Of a stretch of 64,000 nucleotides of DNA, positions 1 through 9,729 are shown piece after piece. The stretch is from contig NZ_BAABWX010000004.1 of NCBI RefSeq assembly GCF_040364665.1, positions 182,740-246,739 on the forward strand, in the 5' to 3' direction. The notes beneath the pieces are model-generated. The model had not been told where the DNA came from and searched no databases. It worked only from the letters and a program-made list of their open reading frames with translations. Every line of letters begins with the position of its first letter. The stretch's first letter is position 1. The position numbers and the translations under genes are program-made. This DNA comes from Cognatishimia sp. WU-CL00825 (GTDB lineage: Bacteria > Pseudomonadota > Alphaproteobacteria > Rhodobacterales > Rhodobacteraceae).

Positions 1-2
1 GA

Positions 3-35
3 AAAAAGAGCGCGGCAAACGCCAGCGCTCTTTTT
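3..35. terminator. Bidirectional intrinsic terminator after trpS
   Basis: An 11-bp perfect inverted repeat (positions 3-13 and 25-35) encloses an 11-nt spacer that itself contains a GGC/GCC mini-stem. On the minus strand it follows the trpS stop at 58-60, and the arm ends in a run of T residues. A-rich and T-rich flanks on both sides suggest it can work in either direction. Confidence 0.85.
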
Positions 36-57
36 CTTTCGTTAGATTTAGCCAGCT

Positions 58-1089
58 TTAGCCAACCATGCCAACAATACGATATGTCTCTTGCAGAATA
101 GGTGTTGCAATCTCGCGTGCGCGCAACGCGCCGTCCTGCAAAATTTTGTCGATTTCCTTGGTATCCTGCATAAGGCGCGCCATTTCGCCTGAGATCGGAG
201 ACAGCTTTTCTACGGCCAATTCTGCCAACATCGGTTTGAATTCAGAAAACTGCTTTCCGCCGACGTCCGCCAAAACCTGATCGATGCTTTGGTCGTTGAG
301 CGCTGCAAAGATATTCACCAAATTGCGCGCTTCGGCTCGGTCTTCAAGGCCCTTACTTTCAGAGGGCAGGGGTTCTGCGTCGGTTTTTGCCTTGCGAATT
401 TTCTTGGCGATTGCATCCGCGTCATCAGTCATGTTGATGCGCGACGCATCTGACGGATCAGACTTTGACATTTTTTTGGAGCCATCGCGCAAGGACATAA
501 CGCGCGTTGCGGCACCTTCGATCACGGGTTCTGAGATCGGGAAAAAATCGACGCCATAGTCATGGTTGAATTTCGCAGCGATGTCGCGTGTCAATTCCAC
601 GTGCTGTTTCTGATCTTCGCCCACAGGGACATGTGTGGCGTGATACAATAAAATATCTGCCGCCATCAGCGCAGGATAGGCAAACAAACCCAAAGAAGCA
701 TTTTGGGTGTTTTTGCCTGCTTTGTCTTTCCACTGGGTCATCCGTTGCATCCAGCCCATACGGGCGACGCAATTGAATATCCAACCCAATTGCGCATGCT
801 CGGGCACTTGCGACTGATTGAACAAAATCGATTTTTTCGGATCTAGCCCCGACGCAATATAGCCAGCGCAAAGTTCACGCGTTGCATTGCGCAATTTTTC
901 AGGGTCTTGCCAGACAGTGATCGCGTGCAGATCAACCATGCAATAGATCGACTGCACGCCCGTTTCCTGGGTCTGAACAAACCGCTTCATCGCGCCGAGA
1001 TAATTACCTAGTGTCAGGCCGCCAGAAGGCTGGATGCCAGAAAAGACACGTGGGGTGAAATCAGAGGACGTTTGGACCGCCTCGTTCAT
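58..1089 (-). CDS. trpS: Tryptophanyl-tRNA synthetase
   Basis: Class I aminoacyl-tRNA synthetase of 343 residues that charges tRNA-Trp in the cytoplasm. The N-terminal signature [13 protein letters not shown] (residues 21-33) carries the TLGN form of the HIGH motif. The second signature, KMSKS, is at residues 206-210, followed by SDPSD. Length is normal for bacterial TrpRS. The reading frame extends 31 codons further upstream, but the ATG at 1089 starts just before the conserved core and leaves 73 nt to the divergent rhomboid gene, so it is preferred. The gene is followed by a strong terminator. Confidence 0.96.
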   Translation of the reverse strand: MNEAVQTSSDFTPRVFSGIQPSGGLTLGNYLGAMKRFVQTQETGVQSIYCMVDLHAITVWQDPEKLRNATRELCAGYIASGLDPKKSILFNQSQVPEHAQLGWIFNCVARMGWMQRMTQWKDKAGKNTQNASLGLFAYPALMAADILLYHATHVPVGEDQKQHVELTRDIAAKFNHDYGVDFFPISEPVIEGAATRVMSLRDGSKKMSKSDPSDASRINMTDDADAIAKKIRKAKTDAEPLPSESKGLEDRAEARNLVNIFAALNDQSIDQVLADVGGKQFSEFKPMLAELAVEKLSPISGEMARLMQDTKEIDKILQDGALRAREIATPILQETYRIVGMVG

Positions 1090-1162
1090 ATCGGATACTC
1101 CGTCTGGAATTAATTGCTCGATTGGCTTACCCATGGCGACAAACGCCGTCAAGGAGCGCCAG

Positions 1163-1849
1163 ATGAGCCAAACACCTAACAACAGTCCTTTTAACGCGAT
1201 CCCCCCGGTTGTCGCAGCCCTGGCCTTGCTGATTATCGGCGTGGAAATCGTGTTTTACGCTGGGGCGTCTGGCTTGGTTGGTGATCGGACAGCAATCGGG
1301 TGGCGGCTTGAAGGCTTTCAGCAATACAGTTTTTCGCCCGATATTTTGAAATGGATGTGGCAGACCGGTCAGTGGCCTTCAGAACATTTGTTGCGCTTTG
1401 TCAGCTATTTGTTCCTGCATGGTGGATTTGTTCATGCACTGTTTGCGTCCGCAATTGTACTGGCGCTGGGTAAGATGGTTGGTGAGATATTTCATCCGCT
1501 GGCAACTTTGGTTGTGTTCTTAGGATCTGGAATTGTGGGGGCGCTTGCTTTTGCACTGGCGTGGTCTGATGCGGGCGCTTTGATTGGGGCCTATCCCGGC
1601 GCTTATGGGCTGATCGGGGCCTTTACGTTTCTGATGTGGGTAAAATTGCGGGCAGTTGGTGAAAACCAAACACGTGCCTTTTCATTGATAGGATTTTTGT
1701 TGGGAATCCAATTGGTTTTCGGAGCGCTGTTTGGCGGCAACGGCGATTGGGTCGCGGACTTGGCAGGGTTTGTGACGGGATTCTTGTTGTCGTTTGTATT
1801 TGTGCCCGGCGGGTGGTCACGGATCCGCGAAATGATCAGACACGACTAA
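1163..1849 (+). CDS. Rhomboid-fold membrane protein lacking the catalytic residues
   Basis: 228 residues with about six hydrophobic segments and the rhomboid L-H-x-x-x-x-H pattern (FLHGGFVH, residues 84-91). The start is the ATG at 1163, preceded by AAGGAG at 1151-1156. Active rhomboids cut substrates in the membrane with a Ser in GxSG and a His in a later helix. Here the Ser position reads GAYPGAYG (Tyr144) and the His position reads WVADLAG (Asp199), so the catalytic dyad appears missing. That fits a pseudoprotease or binding scaffold rather than a protease. It lies divergent from trpS and convergent with murJ. Family assignment is good; function is unknown. Confidence 0.8.
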   Translation: MSQTPNNSPFNAIPPVVAALALLIIGVEIVFYAGASGLVGDRTAIGWRLEGFQQYSFSPDILKWMWQTGQWPSEHLLRFVSYLFLHGGFVHALFASAIVLALGKMVGEIFHPLATLVVFLGSGIVGALAFALAWSDAGALIGAYPGAYGLIGAFTFLMWVKLRAVGENQTRAFSLIGFLLGIQLVFGALFGGNGDWVADLAGFVTGFLLSFVFVPGGWSRIREMIRHD

Positions 1850-1874
1850 GGCACTGCAATAATGAAGGTGAATG

Positions 1875-1903
1875 GCGCGGTCTGGCTTTAGCTGCGACCG
1901 CGC
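1875..1903. terminator. Candidate terminator hairpin between rhomboid gene and murJ
   Basis: 8-bp perfect inverted repeat (1875-1882 and 1896-1903) between two convergent genes. The murJ stop codon (1888-1890) lies in the loop. No T-run follows on either strand, so termination would be weak or factor-assisted. Confidence 0.4.
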
Positions 1904-3423
1904 TTGAGATCTTTCAAACTGAACGCGCCCAATACATGGCCTGCGAAAAAGTACACGCAACTGCCCACTACAATCAATGCGGCCAACGCCAGATAGCGCC
2001 AGCTGTCTGTCGTCAATGCCGTATCCAACAGGTCGGCGGCCACAAATAACACTCCGCCCATCGCAACGCTTGCAACGCAAATGCGCCAAAGTCTGGAGCG
2101 AAATCGCGAATCAAATTGCGCAACAGGGCCGAATTTTCGCGCGCCAAGCGCCAGTAAAATCACCATGGCCCAACCTGCCGCGCTAGTGGCAATTGCTGGC
2201 GCGAGCCACCCAAAGAGCGGGAATAGACCAAAGGCCAGAACGGCGTTGATCAACATTGCCACAAGGGCGAACCGAAAGGGGCTTTTGGTATCTTCACGTG
2301 CAAAAAACAAAGGTTGCAACAGTTTTTGCAGGATAAACGCGGGCAACCCCAGACCGTAAATGGCCACAGCGGTGGCAATCGCCAGCGCGTCAGCACCCGT
2401 TGTTGCTCCGCGCTCATACATCACGGAAACCAAAGGTAGCGGGATCACAAGAAAGGCGACTGCGCAGGGTACAGTAAGCGCTAAAGCAAACTCTCCCGCG
2501 CGGGAGAACGCGTTACGGGCCCCGATGTCGTCACCGCTTTTCAGTCGCCTAGACAAGTCAGGCAGCAACACAATTCCAACAGCGATCCCAACAACGCCCA
2601 GCGGCAGTTGATATAATCTGTCCGCTGCAAAAAGCCAACTAATAGCGCCTTCGGACCGGGAGGCCACCAACTGGCCAACCACTAGATTGATTTGCATAAC
2701 CCCCGAGGCCAGCGCCGCTGGCACTGCAACTTTGACCATATGCGACATGTCCGGCGTCCACTTAGGTCGACCAGGCACAATCGAAATTCCCGCCTTATGG
2801 GCCGCGGACCAGACAAGCGCCAGTTGCGCCAATCCAGCTATTGGGATCACCCAAAGCAACCACAGAATAACATCTTGCCCTGAGGCCGCGCCTATGGTCA
2901 TCGCAGCCACGGCAAAAATATTCAGCAGGACTGGTGCAGCGGCTGCAGCTGCAAAACGCCCCGTTGCATTTAAGATCCCGGAAAACAACGCCGCCAGCGA
3001 CATGAAAAAGATATAGGGAAACACGATGCGACCATACCCGACAGTCAAGTCAAATCTGGCATCCCCCCAGAAACCTTCGGCTGTGGCATAGACCAATGCG
3101 GGCATAAAAATCATAGCAAGTGCGGTCAGCGCCAGCACCACGGTCGCCAATCCGTTAAAGGCATCACGCGCAAATTTCTGCGCTTCCTCGTCGGCTTCCA
3201 GCTTTTTAGAGAACATAGGAACAAAAGCTGCGTTAAACGCACCCTCGGCAAAAAAGCGGCGGAACATATTTGGCAAGCGAAAGGCGGCCACGAACGCGTC
3301 AAGGCCCGCTCCGGGCCCAATCAAACTGAGAATCAGAATTTCGCGTGCAAAGCCAAGAATGCGACTAAGTAGGGTCCAAAACCCAACAGTCATAAAACCT
3401 TTGAGAAGCCGGACCGGCTTCAC
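1888..3423 (-). CDS. murJ: Lipid II flippase MurJ (MviN)
   Basis: 511-residue polytopic inner-membrane protein of the MurJ/MviN branch of the MOP superfamily, which flips lipid II to the periplasm for peptidoglycan synthesis. The N-terminus matches the family (GFWTLLSRILGFARE, residues 14-28; then FRLPNMFRRFFAEGAFN). About 14 hydrophobic helices are visible. The start codon is GTG at 3423, and GTGA overlaps the glnD stop by 4 nt, so the two are translationally coupled. It belongs to the run LpoA-like - glnD - murJ, which links nitrogen sensing and cell-wall genes on one transcript. Confidence 0.95.
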   Translation of the reverse strand: MKPVRLLKGFMTVGFWTLLSRILGFAREILILSLIGPGAGLDAFVAAFRLPNMFRRFFAEGAFNAAFVPMFSKKLEADEEAQKFARDAFNGLATVVLALTALAMIFMPALVYATAEGFWGDARFDLTVGYGRIVFPYIFFMSLAALFSGILNATGRFAAAAAAPVLLNIFAVAAMTIGAASGQDVILWLLWVIPIAGLAQLALVWSAAHKAGISIVPGRPKWTPDMSHMVKVAVPAALASGVMQINLVVGQLVASRSEGAISWLFAADRLYQLPLGVVGIAVGIVLLPDLSRRLKSGDDIGARNAFSRAGEFALALTVPCAVAFLVIPLPLVSVMYERGATTGADALAIATAVAIYGLGLPAFILQKLLQPLFFAREDTKSPFRFALVAMLINAVLAFGLFPLFGWLAPAIATSAAGWAMVILLALGARKFGPVAQFDSRFRSRLWRICVASVAMGGVLFVAADLLDTALTTDSWRYLALAALIVVGSCVYFFAGHVLGAFSLKDLKRGRS

Positions 3424-6227
3424 GAAACTGCCCTTTTATGCCCTTTGTTGATCGCTTCAATCAAACGTTTTTCCAATGTCCGTTGTTTTGATTCTGAATG
3501 AAACTTTAGACCAAACATATCTTTGACATAGAAGGTGTCGACAACTTGCTCGCCATAGGTCGCGATCACGGCCGAGGCGATATAAATGTTGCTTGCAGCC
3601 ATGGTTTTTGCCAAATCAAACAACAATCCAGGGCGGTCACGCGTATCAACTTCGATGATCGTATAGATTTCTGACCCGTCATTATCGAAGGTGATTGTGG
3701 TTGGAACTTTGAATGCCCGTTCACGTTTTTTGATCACATCGCGCGATTTGATGGCCTCAGAAGCCACCACTTCGCCGCGCAGGGTTTTGTGAATCATCTG
3801 AGACAACCGACTGAGGCGGCGCGCTTCATAGGGGCTGCCCTCTGAATCCTGTATCCAAAACGCGGCCGTTGCGTAGCCATCTTTTGACGTAAAGGTACGC
3901 GCATCAACGATATTGGCCCCAACCAAAGCGAGTGCGCCGGTCAGCCGCGAGAAGATCCCCGGGTGATCTTCGATTGCGAAACAAGCACGGGTTGCGTCGC
4001 GATCGTTGTCGGGCTGCAGATCTATGCGAATTTCGTCGTCGCTCAGGTCTTCTAACATGCCCGCAAACACAACATGAGCATCTGTCGATAAACTCTGCCA
4101 GTAGGGATCATAGTGACGGGAAATTTCGACCTTAAGCCGTTTCGCACTCCAGTCTGGCAGGGCGGCCTTCAGCAATTTACGTGCTTCGGTGCTGCGAGTG
4201 CGTCGGGTTGGCTTTTCCATGCCGTTTTCTAATTCTGCGCGCGTAAGTTCGTACAGATTACGCAGCAACGTGGCTTTCCAATTGTTCCAAACCTCTGGCC
4301 CGACACCGCGGATGTCACAGACTGTCAGGACGGTAAGCAGGTTCAAGCGGTTAACGTTTCTAACGGCTTTTGCAAAATTTCGAATAGTACGCAAATCTGA
4401 AAGATCACGCTTTTGCGCGACATCCGACATCAACAGGTGATTTCTGACAAGCCATTCAACAGTTTCACATTCGGCTTTGTTCAAGCCCAAACGTGGCGCA
4501 ATTTTTTTGGCCATTTGCGCTCCAAGGATCGAATGATCGATGTCACGGCCTTTGCCAATGTCATGCAGCAGCAATGCAACCATCATGACTTTGCGATTGA
4601 TGCCCGTTTTTAGAATATCAGAAGACAATGGCAGTTCTTCGATCAATTCGTCACGTTCGATCTGGGCAAATGTGGAAATCACCTGAATCGTGTGCTCATC
4701 TACCGTATAGGAATGATACATATTGAACTGCATCATCGCGACAATGGTTTCAAATTCGGGGATGAAGGCCGCCAAAGCCCCCAGTTCATTCATACGCCGC
4801 AACGCGCGTTCGGGGTTGCCGTGTTTCAACAAAGTATCCAGGAAAATTCGCTGGGCTTCTTTGCTTGCCCGCATTTGATCGTCGATTAGGTCAAGATTGG
4901 CCGTCACCAGCCGCATAGCGTCTGGGTGAATAAGCAGGCCTGTGCGCAACGCTTCTTCAAACAGCCGCAGAAGGTTCAATTTGTCGGCAAGAAATTCATC
5001 GGCATCTTTGACAGCGAGACGGTTGTGAATAACTTCATAGGCTGGTTTTAACCGAGGTCTGCGACGGAAAATTCGCTCAAGGAGCGGGGCGGCTTTGGTA
5101 TGAGAGTCCTCAAGCTTTGTCAGCAAAATCCGTGTCAGATCGCCAACTGCAGTCGCGTGCCGGAAATAGTCCTGCATAAAGTGCTCAACAGCTCTGCGCC
5201 CGCCTTTGTCTTGGTATTGCATACGCTCAGCAACCATTACCTGCATATCAAAGGTCAGCTGTTCCATCGGGCGCTTGTTGATCAGGTGTAGATGCGCTCT
5301 TGTGGCCCATAAAAAGTTTTCCGCACGTTCAAACAGCTTGAATTCTTCTTCTTCAAAAAGGCCAAGACCAACCAATTCATGTGCGTCATTCACGTGGTAA
5401 ACGTATTTGGCGATCCAGAACAATGACTGCAAATCGCGCAGACCGCCTTTGCCTTCTTTGACGTTTGGCTCGACCACATAACGCTGACCTTGCTTCTTGT
5501 GGCGCTCGTCCCTTTCGGAAAGCTTTGCTTCGATAAATTGACGTTCAGTGCCTTTGAATAGGTCGGTTTCCAGTCGCTTGACCAATTCGTCGGCGAGGGG
5601 CGCATAGCCCGTTAGAAACCTTTGTTCCAAAAGTGCAGTACGAATGGTGAAATCTTCTCCACCAAGTCGAATGCAATCTTTGATCGTGCGCGAACTGTGG
5701 CCAACCTTCAGGCGCAGATCCCACAGCATATACAGCATCGACTCGATGACGCTTTCTGCCCAAGCGGTGATTTTGTAGGGCGTTAGAAAAAGCAGATCTA
5801 CGTCAGATTGCGGGGCCATCTCTCCACGGCCATAGCCACCGACGGCCAGCAAAGATACTTTTTCACCTTCAGTTGGATTGGCCAGTGGATGCAGTATCTT
5901 GGTGGCTACAAAATGCGTTGTGGTCACTAGGCAATCTGTAAGCCAAGTATAGGCGCGGGTCATGGGACGCGCGTCAAATGGATGCTGTGCAAAGCCGGTC
6001 TGAATGGCCTCATTGCCAGATTTTCGCGCGTTTTGAAGCAAATCTACGATTGCGGCACGAATGTCTTTTGGGTCACTATTTGCATCACACGCCGCAAGTA
6101 CTGCCGCGCCCAGCAGGGCGCGGTCGACGATCAAATTTGCATCGCATATTAGGTTCGCCGGCGGAGCCGGGAAAATAGAAGCAGGATTAGAAGCCTGCGC
6201 CGCCAAAACTTCTTGGAGCTGGGTCAA
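3420..6227 (-). CDS. glnD: PII uridylyltransferase / uridylyl-removing enzyme GlnD
   Basis: 935 residues, the usual size. It uridylylates PII proteins when nitrogen is short and removes the group when glutamine is plentiful. Domains in order: nucleotidyltransferase with GGYGRGE (about 130-136) and SDVD (141-144); PII-UTase helper domain; HD phosphohydrolase domain with LLLHDIGKGRDIDHS; and two C-terminal ACT domains (DDHPGIFSRL-like and DTRDRPGLLFDLA) that sense glutamine. The start is a TTG at 6227 with AGGTGG just upstream, giving a 41-nt overlap with the preceding gene. A later start is possible but would trim only non-conserved sequence. Confidence 0.95.
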   Translation of the reverse strand: MTQLQEVLAAQASNPASIFPAPPANLICDANLIVDRALLGAAVLAACDANSDPKDIRAAIVDLLQNARKSGNEAIQTGFAQHPFDARPMTRAYTWLTDCLVTTTHFVATKILHPLANPTEGEKVSLLAVGGYGRGEMAPQSDVDLLFLTPYKITAWAESVIESMLYMLWDLRLKVGHSSRTIKDCIRLGGEDFTIRTALLEQRFLTGYAPLADELVKRLETDLFKGTERQFIEAKLSERDERHKKQGQRYVVEPNVKEGKGGLRDLQSLFWIAKYVYHVNDAHELVGLGLFEEEEFKLFERAENFLWATRAHLHLINKRPMEQLTFDMQVMVAERMQYQDKGGRRAVEHFMQDYFRHATAVGDLTRILLTKLEDSHTKAAPLLERIFRRRPRLKPAYEVIHNRLAVKDADEFLADKLNLLRLFEEALRTGLLIHPDAMRLVTANLDLIDDQMRASKEAQRIFLDTLLKHGNPERALRRMNELGALAAFIPEFETIVAMMQFNMYHSYTVDEHTIQVISTFAQIERDELIEELPLSSDILKTGINRKVMMVALLLHDIGKGRDIDHSILGAQMAKKIAPRLGLNKAECETVEWLVRNHLLMSDVAQKRDLSDLRTIRNFAKAVRNVNRLNLLTVLTVCDIRGVGPEVWNNWKATLLRNLYELTRAELENGMEKPTRRTRSTEARKLLKAALPDWSAKRLKVEISRHYDPYWQSLSTDAHVVFAGMLEDLSDDEIRIDLQPDNDRDATRACFAIEDHPGIFSRLTGALALVGANIVDARTFTSKDGYATAAFWIQDSEGSPYEARRLSRLSQMIHKTLRGEVVASEAIKSRDVIKKRERAFKVPTTITFDNDGSEIYTIIEVDTRDRPGLLFDLAKTMAASNIYIASAVIATYGEQVVDTFYVKDMFGLKFHSESKQRTLEKRLIEAINKGHKRAVS

Positions 6228-7359
6228 GGATAACCACCTGTTTGTCGCGAATCGTGGCGACAGCCAGACCGCGTTGATTAGTGCCGTCCGCGCGAAGGCG
6301 GAAAATGCCGTTTACACCCTGAAAGCCCGCGCCCTGTGTCATGGCCGCTGCCGTCAAAGCATCGCTATTGCCTTGTTTAACCAAGGCTCCGATCGCTGCA
6401 ATACCATCATATGCCAAACCGCCGATTGGATGCGGTGTTGTCCCATAAGCCGCAGAATATCGGTCTCTGAATTGCCCTGTAAGGGCTGGGTTTGGCATCG
6501 CAAACCATCCGTTTTGAACGCCAGGCAAAGCCAAAGTTTGGGCTGGAATATCCCAACGTTGCAATCCGATATATTGAACAGAGTCACCGGAAAGGCCAGC
6601 CTCGGGCAGCAGCTGAGAGAACAATGGAAGTGCATCGGATGTGCCAGAAGTCAAAAATATCGCGTCTGCACCAGTTTGACGTACAGTATCGCGCACCTCG
6701 GTTACAGCTGAAATGACCCCTTGCTGGGAAAATTCATAAGACACGCTCCCGGCATTAGAACCGCCATTTTGTCCAATGGCGCGATCAATAGCATCACGTC
6801 CCGTATCTCCTGCAACATTTTGTGCATGCACGGTGACAAAGCTGTTTTTCCCATTACGGGTCGCAAAGGACGTCAAGCGATCTGCGGTGTTCTGAAAGGT
6901 TGGGCCAAGCACAAAAACATTGCCGCCAGCAATAGAGGCATTGTTTGAAAACGATAAAACATTCACGCCCTTGCCGGAAAGCGCCACGCCAACAGCATTT
7001 GTGGTGCCGCTGCGCACGGGGCCCAGGATAATTTTAGCACCGTCGCCAACTGCACTTAAGGCGGCAGCCTGCGCCGTTGTGGCGTCGCCGGCGGTATCAT
7101 AAACCCGAAGGTCGATCTCAACACCTTCAAGATCGCTCATCGCAAGCCGCGCTGCGTTTTCAAGGGCTTGGGCCAAGACCGCGTCGCCAGAAGTTGTTGA
7201 CCCACGTGGAACCAATAGGGCCACAGGAACCGGTTTTGATGTGTTGATCGAAGGGCCAGTCGACAGTCCGACTGGGTCGCAAGCTGCGATGAAACTGGCA
7301 AGTGTTAGGGCAAGTGCCCCTTTCAGAAAGGGACGGCGCGGTCTAAAAGCAGCAAACAT
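6187..7359 (-). CDS. Penicillin-binding protein activator (LpoA/LppC-like lipoprotein)
   Basis: 390 residues. An Arg-rich n-region, a hydrophobic stretch and a lipobox ending FIAAC (Cys about residue 27) indicate a lipoprotein. The rest is a type-1 periplasmic-binding fold (VPVALLVPRGST at the start, then KIILGPVRSGTTNAV). LpoA-type proteins activate peptidoglycan synthases from the outer membrane; the alphaproteobacterial form lacks the long N-terminal TPR region of enteric LpoA. The residue after the lipid Cys is Asp, which in enterics signals inner-membrane retention. The gene is divergent from rsmI-yraN, matching the yraL-yraM-yraN neighbourhood of enterics. Confidence 0.85.
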   Translation of the reverse strand: MFAAFRPRRPFLKGALALTLASFIAACDPVGLSTGPSINTSKPVPVALLVPRGSTTSGDAVLAQALENAARLAMSDLEGVEIDLRVYDTAGDATTAQAAALSAVGDGAKIILGPVRSGTTNAVGVALSGKGVNVLSFSNNASIAGGNVFVLGPTFQNTADRLTSFATRNGKNSFVTVHAQNVAGDTGRDAIDRAIGQNGGSNAGSVSYEFSQQGVISAVTEVRDTVRQTGADAIFLTSGTSDALPLFSQLLPEAGLSGDSVQYIGLQRWDIPAQTLALPGVQNGWFAMPNPALTGQFRDRYSAAYGTTPHPIGGLAYDGIAAIGALVKQGNSDALTAAAMTQGAGFQGVNGIFRLRADGTNQRGLAVATIRDKQVVILDPAPRSFGGAGF

Positions 7360-7459
7360 AATAAATCCTCACTCAGGGGCCAACTTGGGTCAAATGACTC
7401 TTGCGGAACACAGCCCCGTTTAGCGCGGATAATAAACACCAAGACCGGAGGGTCCAGCT

Positions 7460-8317
7460 TTGAATTATCAAATCCAGCCTTTGAAGCCTGGCCTGTACTT
7501 TGTCGCAACACCTATTGGCACGGCGCGCGATATCACATTGCGAGCATTGGACATCTTGGCGAGTGCTGACATTATCGCCGCCGAAGACACGCGCACCCTG
7601 CGCAGATTGATGGAAATTCACGGCGTGCCTTTGGGGCAGCGATCTTTGATCGCCTATCATGACCATTCTGGGGCAGGGGCACGTGCCAAACTGTTTGGCT
7701 ATTTGGCAGAAGGGAAATCAGTGGCCTATGCCAGCGAGGCGGGCACTCCTCTGATTGCAGATCCGGGCTACCACCTCTCAAAAGGGGCCAACGAAGAGGG
7801 CCATTTGGTGACATCTGCCCCCGGTGCCTCGGCTATTATCACCGCGCTAAGCCTGGCTGGCCTGCCAACGGATGCGTTTTTCTTTGCTGGGTTTTTACCA
7901 AACGCAAAAAACGCCCGGCGCACTGGGCTTGAGGCTGTAAGCGCAATACCAGGCACGTTGGTTTTTTATGAAAGCCCCAAGCGTTTGGTAGAGATGCTAA
8001 AAGATGCGGGCAAGGTGCTGGGCGAGACGCGCCAGGCGGTGGTGTGCCGCGAATTGACCAAAAAATTTGAAGAAGTACAGCGTGGCACGCTGGCAGAACT
8101 TGCGGCTTTGTTTGCAGAGCGCACAGTTAAGGGCGAAATAGTTGTGCTAATCGACCGTGCTGGTGCCGAGGATGTCGGAGAAGCTGATATCGAGCAGGCT
8201 TTGCAGAAAGCGCTTGAAACGATGTCCGTACGCGATGCTTCCGAGGTTATTGCTCAGGCGTTTGGCGTCAATAAACGGAAAATTTATTCTATGGCGCTTA
8301 GCATGAAAAACACCTGA
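7460..8317 (+). CDS. rsmI: 16S rRNA (cytidine-1402-2'-O)-methyltransferase RsmI
   Basis: 285 residues, SAM-dependent tetrapyrrole-methylase fold; methylates the ribose of C1402 in the decoding centre of 16S rRNA. Motifs: GLYFVATPIGTARDITLR near the N-terminus, IIAAEDTRTLRRL, YASEAGTPLIADPGY and FYESPKRL. The start is TTG at 7460 with GGAGG about nine bases upstream; no ATG sits near the conserved start. It is first in the run rsmI-yraN-gshB. Confidence 0.95.
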   Translation: MNYQIQPLKPGLYFVATPIGTARDITLRALDILASADIIAAEDTRTLRRLMEIHGVPLGQRSLIAYHDHSGAGARAKLFGYLAEGKSVAYASEAGTPLIADPGYHLSKGANEEGHLVTSAPGASAIITALSLAGLPTDAFFFAGFLPNAKNARRTGLEAVSAIPGTLVFYESPKRLVEMLKDAGKVLGETRQAVVCRELTKKFEEVQRGTLAELAALFAERTVKGEIVVLIDRAGAEDVGEADIEQALQKALETMSVRDASEVIAQAFGVNKRKIYSMALSMKNT

Positions 8318-8344
8318 GGTTTATTAGCAAGGATTTGCTTGGTC

Positions 8345-8731
8345 ATGGCCACTGCCGCGGAAATAACAAAGCAATGCCGAGGAAAAACGGCTTATCTAGC
8401 GGGTGAAACCGCAGAACGTCTTGTGCAAAAACAATATGAGCAAAGCGGGTTGGTTCTTGCCGCACATCGATGGCGCGGCGGCGGTGCTGAAATTGATTTG
8501 ATTTTTCGCGACGGGGCGCTTTGTGTTTTTGTCGAGGTCAAGCAAAGCAAGGATTGGCAACGGGCCAGTCAAAGCCTGAGCAGTGCACAAATGCAGCGGA
8601 TTATGACGGCGGCGACGGTATTTGTTGCCCATGAACCAAAAGGTCAATTGACTGATATGCGCTTTGACGTCGCCCTTGTGGACGGCCAAGGGCGAACACA
8701 AATTCTTGAGAACGCGTTAATCTTGGGGTGA
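8345..8731 (+). CDS. yraN: YraN/UPF0102 endonuclease-like protein
   Basis: 128 residues with the UPF0102 core [22 protein letters not shown]. This is the Holliday-junction-resolvase-like D-E-x-K nuclease pattern (Asp, then EVK). Biochemical function is not settled in the family. Start is ambiguous: an in-frame TTG at 8339 lies 5 nt after AAGGA and the ATG at 8345 lies 11 nt after it; I chose the ATG. It follows rsmI by 27 nt, the common rsmI-yraN pairing. Confidence 0.88.
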   Translation: MATAAEITKQCRGKTAYLAGETAERLVQKQYEQSGLVLAAHRWRGGGAEIDLIFRDGALCVFVEVKQSKDWQRASQSLSSAQMQRIMTAATVFVAHEPKGQLTDMRFDVALVDGQGRTQILENALILG

Positions 8732-8793
8732 TGCACCATTGCAAGGCGGCGGGTGCTGCGCCATGTAGTGGGCAGACACTAAGAGGGACGCTC

Positions 8794-9729
8794 ATGAAAA
8801 TCGCCTTTCAGATGGATCCGATTGAATCGGTCGATATCAACGCGGACAGCTCATTCCGTCTTGCCGAAGAGGCGCAGGCGCGTGGACACGAGTTGTTTTA
8901 TTACTCACCTGACCAATTGGCCTATGAAGAAGGCGCGATTACGGCGCGCGGTCATGCCATGCAGGTGCGTCGCGAACAAGGAAATCATGTTGACCTAGGG
9001 CCGCTCAAGACAGTGAGCCTTGCTGACTTTGACGTGATTTGGCTGCGCCAAGATCCGCCATTTGATATGCATTATATCACCGCTACCCATTTACTCGATA
9101 GGCTAAAAGGACAGGCATTGGTGGTGAACGACCCGTTCTGGGTACGTAACTATCCCGAAAAACTGTTGGTTTTGGATTTTCCTGATCTGACGCCGCCGAC
9201 GACAATTGCGCGCGATCTGGAAACGATCAAAGCCTTTAAGGCCAAACATCAGGATGTGATCTTAAAGCCGCTTTATGGGAACGGTGGCGCCGGTGTGTTC
9301 CGTTTGGATGCGCAAGATCGCAACCTGTCGTCGTTGCACGAGCTATTCACTGGCTTTAGCCGTGAGCCTCTGATTGTTCAGAAGTTTTTACCGGATGTCA
9401 GCAATGGTGACAAACGGGTGATTTTGGTTGACGGCGAGCCAGTAGGGGCCATTAACCGCGTGCCAGCAGCCGGTGAAACTCGCAGCAACATGCATGTGGG
9501 TGGACGCCCTGAAAAAATCGGACTGACAGAGCGTGACCTAGAGATTTGCGCAGCGATTGGGCCGTTGCTTAAAGAAAAGGGGCAGGTTTTTGTCGGTATT
9601 GATGTGATCGGCGATTATCTGACCGAGATCAACGTGACATCCCCCACTGGCATCCAAGAGCTTGAGCGCTTTGATGGGGTCAATATAGCTGCCAAGATTT
9701 GGGAAGCGATTGAGGCCAAGTGTAGCTGA
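8794..9729 (+). CDS. gshB: Glutathione synthetase
   Basis: 311 residues; ATP-grasp enzyme that joins gamma-glutamylcysteine and glycine. Recognised by [18 protein letters not shown] at the start, [12 protein letters not shown], the ATP-grasp segment [15 protein letters not shown], and the C-terminal [12 protein letters not shown]. Start ATG 8794 has GAGGG six bases upstream; upstream in-frame codons are unconserved. The stop codon at 9729 abuts the stop of the convergent comM gene at 9730 with no intergenic base. Confidence 0.97.
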   Translation: MKIAFQMDPIESVDINADSSFRLAEEAQARGHELFYYSPDQLAYEEGAITARGHAMQVRREQGNHVDLGPLKTVSLADFDVIWLRQDPPFDMHYITATHLLDRLKGQALVVNDPFWVRNYPEKLLVLDFPDLTPPTTIARDLETIKAFKAKHQDVILKPLYGNGGAGVFRLDAQDRNLSSLHELFTGFSREPLIVQKFLPDVSNGDKRVILVDGEPVGAINRVPAAGETRSNMHVGGRPEKIGLTERDLEICAAIGPLLKEKGQVFVGIDVIGDYLTEINVTSPTGIQELERFDGVNIAAKIWEAIEAKCS

